Below, piece by piece: positions 1 through 5,309 of a stretch of 7,454 nucleotides of DNA. The notes under the pieces were generated by a model. That model searched no databases. It was not told the origin of the DNA and worked only from the letters and a program-made list of their open reading frames with translations. Made by a program: the position numbers and the translations under genes. Source of the stretch: CBFIJI01 sp965662885 (GTDB taxonomy: Bacteria > Bacteroidota > Bacteroidia > Flavobacteriales > Flavobacteriaceae). The DNA is taken from the NCBI GenBank assembly GCA_965662885.1, contig CBFIJI010000101.1, positions 1 to 7,454 on the forward strand. Reading direction: 5' to 3'. Numbering within the stretch: the first letter of the stretch is position 1; each line of letters opens with the position of its first letter.

Positions 1-1338
1 TTTCTTTTTACCATTAACTACTTTTTCAATCACGCCAATTTTAGAGTGCACTTTTAGACCAGAAACTCCAAAAATTAAGTGAATCCCTGCTGCCTTTAAA
101 CGCTCTGCATGATTGATATTATTTTCTTCATCAAAACGAGCTTGGAGTTCAATTTGAACAAGTACTGACTTTCCGTTTTTAGCAGCATTGATCAAGGCAC
201 TGACAATATTGGAGAGTTTGGAAAGACGATAAATCGTAATCTTAATGGTCTTAACATCAGGGTCTAAAGCCACCTCCCGTAAAAACTTAATCAAATATGA
301 AAAGCTGTGATATGGAGTATATATCAAATAATCCCTTTCATCAATCGCACGAAGGATACTTTTTTCCAGAGAAAAGCCAGGAATGGGTAAGGGTTCAAAT
401 CGAGGATACCATAAATCATTTCGGCCTAGATTGGGAAAATCCATATAATCCCTCCTGTGATGATATCGACCTCCAGGAATTAGACTATCGGTAGAATCAA
501 TTCCCAATTTTTTTATGATAAAAGCAAGCGTATCATCAGCAATAGTATTATCATAAACCAAACGAACCGGGTCAGCGGCAATTCGCTCTTTAACACTTTC
601 AGTAATTTTATTGATATAGCCTACAGAAGCATCTTCTTCCAAATCCAATTCCGCATCACGAGTGATTTTAAGCATATGCGCTTCGATTTTTTTATAATCA
701 AAAAAGTTAAAAATCAAATCAAAGTGAAAGCGGATAAGATCATCCAACAACATAATATATTGCTTTTGACCATTCGACGGTAAAACGACAAAACGATCCA
801 ATTCCTTGGGGATTTCAATCAACGCATATTGTAAGGGATTGGGATTATCAAAGAAAAGTTTAATCATCAAGAAAGCCGTATTGTCCGTAAAATCTTGCGC
901 CTGATTTTCCGAAAGCATCATGGTTACCAAAGCTGGACTTACCTTTTGGATAAAATATTCTCTTAAAAAGGGTTTTTGTTCCTCAAGAACTTCTTGTTCA
1001 TTGATGAAAAAGATGTTTTGCTCTTCAAGAGCTTCTTGAATATTTTTTAAAATAACCAAACTTGTATTTTGTTGGTGGATTACTTTCTGCGTTATGGCTT
1101 TGAGTAACTCAATAGCAGTGATACCCCCAAAAACTTTTTTTCCTGTTTTTTCAGATTGAGCAATGCGCTTTACAGTAGCATACCGTACCTGAAAAAATTC
1201 ATCCAGATTGTTGGAAAAAATACCTAAAAATCGAAGACGTTCCAAAAGCGGTACATGCGTATCTGCAGCCTCTTGTAGGACTCGTGCATTAAAATCTAAC
1301 CAACTAATTTCTCTGTTGATGTACTGATTTTCATTCAT
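1..1338 (-). CDS. ppk1: Polyphosphate kinase 1, N-terminal 446 residues (runs off the left edge)
   Basis: PPK1 reversibly polymerises the gamma-phosphate of ATP into inorganic polyphosphate through a phosphohistidine intermediate. The frame is open without interruption from ATG 1338-1336 to base 1, giving 446 codons of a family usually near 690. The N domain opens with INREISWLDFNARVLQEA, then LLERLRFLGIFSNNLDEFF (about residues 32-50). The helical H domain follows, and the C1 domain begins near residue 320. C1 contains YRLSKLSNI with Arg371, VQIELQARFDEENN, and GLKVHSKIGVIE with His431. By alignment from memory these match E. coli Arg375 and His435, the latter being the phosphorylated histidine. 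The rest of C1 and all of C2, including the second essential histidine, lie outside the window. The start overlaps the end of the SixA-family gene by 8 bp, which suggests translational coupling. Identity is secure; intactness of the missing third cannot be judged. Confidence 0.97.
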   Translation of the reverse strand, partial: MNENQYINREISWLDFNARVLQEAADTHVPLLERLRFLGIFSNNLDEFFQVRYATVKRIAQSEKTGKKVFGGITAIELLKAITQKVIHQQNTSLVILKNIQEALEEQNIFFINEQEVLEEQKPFLREYFIQKVSPALVTMMLSENQAQDFTDNTAFLMIKLFFDNPNPLQYALIEIPKELDRFVVLPSNGQKQYIMLLDDLIRFHFDLIFNFFDYKKIEAHMLKITRDAELDLEEDASVGYINKITESVKERIAADPVRLVYDNTIADDTLAFIIKKLGIDSTDSLIPGGRYHHRRDYMDFPNLGRNDLWYPRFEPLPIPGFSLEKSILRAIDERDYLIYTPYHSFSYLIKFLREVALDPDVKTIKITIYRLSKLSNIVSALINAAKNGKSVLVQIELQARFDEENNINHAERLKAAGIHLIFGVSGLKVHSKIGVIEKVVNGKKK

Positions 1339-1822
1339 TATTCATTAGTTGTTTTGGAAATCCAAACGTGGTAACTCCTTTGTTTACAGTAGCCCACTGA
1401 TTTTGAGTAAAACGCAAAGAAGACCAAGCGGCTGTGGGTAAATTGTCACAAAACTGATCTCCCAAGCTATTTACAGTTTCGGTGATCGCAGGATTATGCC
1501 CTACCAAAAGCACTTTATTTTCAGTATCGTTTAGCGATCTTACAAAAGCAATAAAATCCATAGAATCAAAGGTGTAAAGGTCTTCTACCACCGTCAATTT
1601 ATCTAACGGAATTTCCAAAGTATCCATAAGGGTAACCGTCGTATGTAAAGCCCTTATAGCGGGACTAGAATAAATTCTTTCCGCAGATAGAAAAATCGTT
1701 TTTGAAATTTCAGATACGGCCTTAATACGCTCAATTCCTTTAGGAGTTAAAGGACGATGTCGATCTTCAACAGCTTGTTGCCAAGAGGATTTTGCGTGAT
1801 GTAATACTACTAGTTCTTTCAT
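1331..1822 (-). CDS. sixA: SixA-family histidine phosphatase with HH in place of the RH signature
   Basis: This 163-residue protein has the size and layout of the short SixA branch of the histidine phosphatase (RHG) superfamily, which removes phosphate from phosphohistidine or other phosphoesters using an active-site histidine. Visible motifs are LVVLHHAKSSW at residues 4-14, RPLTPKG at 23-29, SSPAIRALHT at 52-61 with phosphate-pocket Arg57, EDLYTF at 80-85, and LLVGHNPAI at 105-113 with the second catalytic His109. The normal signature is RHAKSSW. Here residue 8 is His (codon CAT), one base change from Arg CGT, while the presumed nucleophile His9 is kept. The gene starts 4 bp after pdxH and overlaps ppk1 by 8 bp, so it is probably co-expressed with polyphosphate kinase. 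E. coli SixA acts on phosphohistidine proteins such as ArcB; the substrate here is unknown. Family assignment is firm; activity is less certain because of the altered arginine. Confidence 0.9.
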   Translation of the reverse strand: MKELVVLHHAKSSWQQAVEDRHRPLTPKGIERIKAVSEISKTIFLSAERIYSSPAIRALHTTVTLMDTLEIPLDKLTVVEDLYTFDSMDFIAFVRSLNDTENKVLLVGHNPAITETVNSLGDQFCDNLPTAAWSSLRFTQNQWATVNKGVTTFGFPKQLMNNE

Positions 1823-1826
1823 TTAT

Positions 1827-2471
1827 TTATGGTGCTAAGCGATCTATAATCCAATCCATAGCGACCAAACGACAACGAATCCGATCGTGTAATCGGTTCG
1901 GACGCCCTTGCCAAAATTCAATCTCATGGGGTCGTACTAAAAATCCTCCCCAATTATCTGGACGATTAATTTCTGTGTTTTCATATACGGCTTCTAAACG
2001 CTTCAATTCCTTTTCTAAAACCGACCTATCAGCGATGACACTACTTTGAGGCGATACTATTGCCCCTATTTGACTCCCCTTAGGGCGACTTTGAAAATAA
2101 TTATCTGATGTGCTTGATGCTACCTTTTCTGCATTTCCTTTAATGATGACTTGACGTTCCAAACTGGGCCAAAAAAAGGAAAGCCCCACTTTAGGATGCT
2201 TTAGAATGGATTGTCCTTTATCACTTGAATAATTCGTATAAAAAATAAAGCCTTCTTCATTGTATTCCTTGAGTAGCACAACCCGCGAACGTGGAAAGTC
2301 ATCCGAACCTAAAGTGGATAAAGTCATCGCATTAGCCTCTGCAATTGCTGAATCCTCTTGTGCTTCATAAAACCATTTGCGAAAAAGCTGCATGGGATTA
2401 TCCTTTACTAAATTCTTGTCTAAAACAGCCTTATCATAAGACGTTCTTAAATGCCCTATATTTTCTTTCAT
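1827..2471 (-). CDS. pdxH: Pyridoxamine/pyridoxine 5'-phosphate oxidase
   Basis: PdxH is a cytosolic FMN-dependent oxidase that converts pyridoxine or pyridoxamine 5'-phosphate to pyridoxal 5'-phosphate, the last step of vitamin B6 synthesis and salvage. The frame can be read back to a TTG at 2477, but the ATG at 2471-2469 is the better start and gives 214 residues, close to the 218 of E. coli. Family motifs (numbered from that ATG) are RSRVVLLK at 61-68, FYTNYSSDKG at 77-86, RQVIIKG at 106-112, SRPKGSQIGA at 128-137, WGGF at 174-177, IEFWQGRPNRLHDR at 184-197, and the characteristic C-terminus DRLAP. The FMN-contacting arginine/lysine residues and the substrate-binding RLHDR arginine and histidine are all present. 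SQIGAI replaces the SQIGAW seen in enterobacteria, probably a lineage difference. It lies 33 bp after rnz and 4 bp before the SixA-family gene, within the same run. Confidence 0.96.
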   Translation of the reverse strand: MKENIGHLRTSYDKAVLDKNLVKDNPMQLFRKWFYEAQEDSAIAEANAMTLSTLGSDDFPRSRVVLLKEYNEEGFIFYTNYSSDKGQSILKHPKVGLSFFWPSLERQVIIKGNAEKVASSTSDNYFQSRPKGSQIGAIVSPQSSVIADRSVLEKELKRLEAVYENTEINRPDNWGGFLVRPHEIEFWQGRPNRLHDRIRCRLVAMDWIIDRLAP

Positions 2472-2504
2472 AATCAAATTTACAACGATTCCAACAGATT
2501 TCCG

Positions 2505-3413
2505 TTACAAAGAAATACTTTTAAAATCTTCTGCAAGAATTACATTTTTAAAAATACTACCTGCCTCATTTAAAAAATCAGAAGTTTCCTTATATCGATT
2601 GGAAAAATGACCTAAAAGCAGTTGTTTTACCTCAGCCTTAAGCGCAATTGTTGCTGCTTGTTTTGCTGTACTATGTTTGGTTTTAGTAGCTAAATCAGCA
2701 TGTTTATCCAAAAAAGTGGCCTCGTGATACAAGAGATCAACTCCTTCAACAAGCGGGATAATGGCTTCATTATATGCTGTATCGCTACAAAAAGCATATT
2801 TTTTTATGGAATCAGCAGCGAACGTTAATTCTGCATTTTTTAAAAGAGTACCATCGGGTAGAATAAGGTCTTCACCATTTCTTAATTGTTGAAACATTTC
2901 TGGGAGTAAGGAGTGTTCAGCGGCTTTTTCTTTATTTATTTTACGAGGTCCTTTTTTGGTCGTAAAAAGAAAACCATTGGTATATACCCGATGATCGAGT
3001 GGAATCGTGGAAACGGTTAAAATCGCATCATCAAAAATAACTTCACTAGCTGATGAAGATAGCTCATGAAAAATCAAAGGGTAATCTGTCCAAGATTTTG
3101 CTAATTTCAATTGTAGGGTTATAATCTCCTTTATTCCCAGAGGACCGTAAATATGGAGAGGTGCTGTTCTACCTAGTAATCGGAAGGTGCTGATCATACC
3201 AATCAAACCGTAAAAGTGGTCCCCATGTAAATGAGAGATAAACACGTGTTGAATACGTGCAAATTTTGATTTTGATCGTCTTAACTGAAGTTGGGTTCCC
3301 TCGCCACAATCAATTAAAAAGAGATGCCCAGAAACCTCAAGAAGTTGGGAGGTGGTATGCTTGCCATCTCTAGGAGTCGCAGAATAACAACCAAGAATTT
3401 TAAGTTGTATCAT
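2505..3413 (-). CDS. rnz: Ribonuclease Z (tRNA 3'-processing endonuclease)
   Basis: RNase Z is a metallo-beta-lactamase-fold endonuclease that cuts tRNA precursors just after the discriminator base, so that CCA can be added to tRNAs that do not encode it. At 302 residues it is the short form that works as a dimer. All zinc-site and signature motifs are visible: LIDCGEGTQLQLRR at 33-46; the HxHxDH motif as SHLHGDH with His61, His63, Asp65 and His66; His141 in PLDHRVYTNG; Asp211 in FCSDTAY; HEATF at 230-234; His247 in KHSTAKQA; and His269 in LLGHFSNRY. The stretch KKGPRKINKEKA at 153-164 is lysine-rich and sits in the expected region after His141. The ATG at 3413-3411 follows the stop of the STAS-like gene after a single base, so coupled translation is likely. 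Nothing suggests damage, and the identification is secure. Confidence 0.97.
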   Translation of the reverse strand: MIQLKILGCYSATPRDGKHTTSQLLEVSGHLFLIDCGEGTQLQLRRSKSKFARIQHVFISHLHGDHFYGLIGMISTFRLLGRTAPLHIYGPLGIKEIITLQLKLAKSWTDYPLIFHELSSSASEVIFDDAILTVSTIPLDHRVYTNGFLFTTKKGPRKINKEKAAEHSLLPEMFQQLRNGEDLILPDGTLLKNAELTFAADSIKKYAFCSDTAYNEAIIPLVEGVDLLYHEATFLDKHADLATKTKHSTAKQAATIALKAEVKQLLLGHFSNRYKETSDFLNEAGSIFKNVILAEDFKSISL

Positions 3414-3414
3414 A

Positions 3415-3738
3415 TCAGAAGCCTAGATCGCGTTGCATTTGCTCAAATGAGATAAAATCAATGGCTTCGGTTTGTGTGGGAACAAGTTCCCATTTTTCTG
3501 GAAAAATGGACCTGTTTTGGTTACTTATAACCACAAGAAGCAAACGGTCGTTCTCTTGTTGATAAGTATATAAATCCTCTACAAGAGGTAAAGCCTTTTC
3601 TGGTTGTACTTTGGATAAATCGATAATACCATCTAGTTGCTCATTACTTTTTAAATACTCCAAAAAAGTGCTGAATAAAGAAGGAGAAACACTGGTTGGA
3701 GTAAAGCAGACTGTTTTATTCTCAAGCAGGCTAATCAT
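3415..3738 (-). CDS. Small STAS-like protein paired with RNase Z
   Basis: This 107-residue protein has no recognisable catalytic motif. Alternating hydrophobic strands and helices suggest a compact alpha/beta fold: a short N-terminal strand near 8-13, a helix near 19-30, a strand DGIIDLSK at 36-43, a strand LLLVVIS near residue 67, and a C-terminal helix ending ERDLGF-like as QRDLGF. From memory, flavobacterial genomes carry similar proteins at this locus, sometimes labelled STAS-domain or even 'ribonuclease Z', sharing the pattern VPT..EA.D.I..E...RDLGF. It lacks all metallo-beta-lactamase motifs, so it is not itself an RNase Z. A longer reading from TTG 3765 is possible, but the ATG at 3738-3736, overlapping the pyrB stop by 8 bp, is the natural start. 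One base separates it from rnz. A regulatory or binding role with RNase Z is inference from position only. Confidence 0.82.
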   Translation of the reverse strand: MISLLENKTVCFTPTSVSPSLFSTFLEYLKSNEQLDGIIDLSKVQPEKALPLVEDLYTYQQENDRLLLVVISNQNRSIFPEKWELVPTQTEAIDFISFEQMQRDLGF

Positions 3739-4672
3739 GGGCAGGAATATTGAGTTTTGAAGCAAGTAAATAAATGATTGCCATGCGAACGGCTACTCCA
3801 TTTTCAACTTGATCTAAAATGATGGCACGATCAGAATCAGCTACTTCACTGGTAATTTCCACACCACGGTTAATGGGTCCTGGATGTAAAATCACAATGT
3901 CTTTCCGCAGTTTTTTAATGACCTCGCCGTTTAAGCCAAAAAGTTGACTGTATTCTCGATTCGATGGGAAATAACTCAACTGCATTCTTTCGTTTTGTAC
4001 ACGAAGCATATTTACTGCATCACACCATTTAAGGGTTTTGACTAAGTCCGTAGAGACTTCAACCCCAAGAGAGGCAATATGTTTTGGAAGGAGTGATTTT
4101 GGAGCACAAAGTTTTATTTCAGCTCCTAATAACTTTAATGCATAGATGTTAGATAAGGCGACGCGTGAGTGAAGAATATCTCCTACAATGGCGATGCGCT
4201 TTCCCTTTAGGTCACCGAAGCGTTCTTGGAGTGAAAAAGCGTCTAACAAAGCTTGTGAAGGGTGTTCATGGGTTCCATCACCAGCATTAATGATGCACGA
4301 ATCCACATGTTTGGATAAAAATAACGCGGCTCCTGGGTTGGGGTGACGCATAACAATCATATCCACTTTCATAGCCAAAATATTATTGACAGTATCAATG
4401 AGTGTTTCTCCTTTTTTAACGGAAGATTGAGAAGCGGAAAAGTTTAAAACATCGGCACTCAGCCGCTTTTCTGCCAACTCAAATGAAAGTTTTGTTCGGG
4501 TACTATTTTCAAAAAATAAATTCGCAATAGTTATATCACGAAGGCTAGGCACCTTTTTAATGGGGCGATTAATCACTTCTTTAAAATAGGCTGCTGTTTC
4601 AAAAATTAAATGTAAATCTTCAACTTGAAGGTATTTTATACCGAGTAAATGGGAAACACTTAAGCTTTTCAT
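3731..4672 (-). CDS. pyrB: Aspartate carbamoyltransferase, catalytic subunit
   Basis: PyrB joins carbamoyl phosphate and L-aspartate to give N-carbamoyl-aspartate, the committed step of pyrimidine synthesis. The 313-residue protein carries the full set of carbamoyltransferase and ATCase motifs: FFENSTRTKLSFE at 53-65 (carbamoyl-phosphate site), SVKKGET at 84-90 supplying the active-site lysine from the neighbouring subunit, MRHPNPG at 108-114, NAGDGTHEHPSQALLD at 129-144 with His135, ILHSRVA at 166-172, MLRVQNER at 222-229 for aspartate binding, and LHPGPINRGVE at 262-272. No pyrI regulatory-chain gene is adjacent, and the length resembles the unregulated trimeric ATCases of the B. subtilis type. 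The start ATG overlaps the pyrR stop by 4 bp (ATGA), and the 3' end overlaps the STAS-like gene by 8 bp. The catalytic set is complete. Confidence 0.98.
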   Translation of the reverse strand: MKSLSVSHLLGIKYLQVEDLHLIFETAAYFKEVINRPIKKVPSLRDITIANLFFENSTRTKLSFELAEKRLSADVLNFSASQSSVKKGETLIDTVNNILAMKVDMIVMRHPNPGAALFLSKHVDSCIINAGDGTHEHPSQALLDAFSLQERFGDLKGKRIAIVGDILHSRVALSNIYALKLLGAEIKLCAPKSLLPKHIASLGVEVSTDLVKTLKWCDAVNMLRVQNERMQLSYFPSNREYSQLFGLNGEVIKKLRKDIVILHPGPINRGVEITSEVADSDRAIILDQVENGVAVRMAIIYLLASKLNIPAHD

Positions 4673-5214
4673 TCTACATTCTTTTCAAGGTAAACGATAT
4701 CTTTTTTACCATCCTCAGACCAAACCACTTTTACACGGTCGCCATCCAAGGTATCGACTTGAGCACCCAAATAATCGGGTTGAATTGGAAGGTGTCGACT
4801 AAAGCGACGATCCACTAAAACTAAGAGCTCTATCGAATTGGGACGGCCATAGGTGTCTATGGCAGTCAAACCAGCACGAATACTTCGTCCAGTATAGAGC
4901 ACATCATCAATAAAGACAATGGACTTACCCTCAACAGGAATATTCATAACAGAAGTATTGGCCGACAACGGCTTTTCTCCCCTTCTAAAATCATCTCTAA
5001 AGAAAGTGGTGTCAAGAATACCACTTACTAAGGAATCGACTCCATAGGTGTTTTTCAATAGGCTAATTAAACGACTCAAAAGTAAAGTACCACGAGGTTG
5101 AATTCCTACTAAAATCGTATTAGAAAAATCCTGATGACGCTCAATCAACTGACAACAAAGTCGATGCAGTATGATATTTACTTTTTTTTCACCAAGAAGA
5201 ATCTTTTGTGCCAT
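4669..5214 (-). CDS. pyrR: PyrR: pyrimidine operon regulator / uracil phosphoribosyltransferase
   Basis: PyrR has a type I phosphoribosyltransferase fold. In Firmicutes it binds pyr mRNA to control attenuation, and it also makes UMP from uracil and PRPP. The frame extends upstream to a GTG at 5292, but that would run through the rpsA terminator. The ATG at 5214-5212 gives 181 residues, the usual PyrR length, beginning MAQKILLGEKKVNIILHRL as family members do. Diagnostic segments are VGIQPRG at 36-42, the DTTFFRDD loop at 68-75, the PRPP-binding signature VFIDDVLYTGRSIRAGL at 100-116, and VDRRFSRHLPIQPDYLGAQV near residue 142 onward. It is the first gene of the run, and its stop overlaps the pyrB start, which fits pyrimidine control. 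Whether it regulates RNA in this lineage or serves only as an enzyme is open, since the gap ahead of it is very short. Confidence 0.96.
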   Translation of the reverse strand: MAQKILLGEKKVNIILHRLCCQLIERHQDFSNTILVGIQPRGTLLLSRLISLLKNTYGVDSLVSGILDTTFFRDDFRRGEKPLSANTSVMNIPVEGKSIVFIDDVLYTGRSIRAGLTAIDTYGRPNSIELLVLVDRRFSRHLPIQPDYLGAQVDTLDGDRVKVVWSEDGKKDIVYLEKNVE

Positions 5215-5229
5215 AGTTACTGAACGTTG

Positions 5230-5237
5230 CAAAAGTA
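5230..5237 (-). promoter_or_regulatory. Possible -7 box for the pyrR run (TACTTTTG)
   Basis: On the minus strand TACTTTTG matches the Bacteroidota -7 consensus TAnnTTTG exactly. The positions where a -33 TTG should sit (about 5255-5261) are occupied by the T-tract of the rpsA terminator, so only TTT is available and the upstream half is weak. Transcription would begin about 8-12 bases before the pyrR ATG at 5214, leaving almost no leader. The box is the only good candidate between the terminator and pyrR; read-through from rpsA is the alternative source of transcript. Confidence 0.5.
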
Positions 5238-5253
5238 TTACTTTCCCTATAAT

Positions 5254-5284
5254 AAAAAAAACCCTCCGAAAAAGGAGGGTTTTT
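5254..5284 (-). terminator. Rho-independent terminator after rpsA
   Basis: Read on the minus strand, AAAAACCCTCC pairs with GGAGGGTTTTT around a six-base loop (TTTTTC), and the descending arm continues into eight consecutive T residues (5261-5254). The G/C core is 6 bp (5274-5279 with 5262-5267), extended by A-T pairs. It begins 25 bases after the rpsA stop codon, as expected for the end of that unit. The plus strand also shows a hairpin followed by five T, but no plus-strand gene ends here. The hairpin ends just before the putative pyrR promoter. Confidence 0.93.
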
Positions 5285-5309
5285 AAAATCACAAATGAAA
5301 AGGAAACAA

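Noticed and set aside
297..494. Plus-strand 65-codon open frame
   Set aside because: It lies wholly antisense to well-conserved ppk1 coding sequence, has no family resemblance and no promoter or neighbour to support it.
1792..2049. Plus-strand open frame opposite sixA and pdxH
   Set aside because: It is the complement of strongly conserved pdxH sequence (including the RLHDR region); its translation looks random.
2475..2482. TAAATTTG, a perfect -7 box just before the pdxH ATG
   Set aside because: No TTG lies at a suitable distance upstream (the nearest TTTG is 25 bases away), and transcription would start almost on the ATG. Such matches are common in AT-rich DNA.
3739..3765. Nine-residue N-terminal extension of the STAS-like protein from a TTG
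   Set aside because: It would start deep within pyrB from a rare codon; the ATG overlapping the pyrB stop fits the packing style of this run.
5254..5284. The hairpin as a PyrR-controlled attenuator
   Set aside because: It sits directly after the rpsA stop as a normal terminator would. I see no strong antiterminator pairing or PyrR-binding loop, only short 4- to 5-bp alternatives.
5215..5292. 26-residue N-terminal extension of PyrR from a GTG
   Set aside because: It would be translated from the rpsA terminator hairpin and does not resemble PyrR, whereas the ATG at 5214 matches the family start and length.
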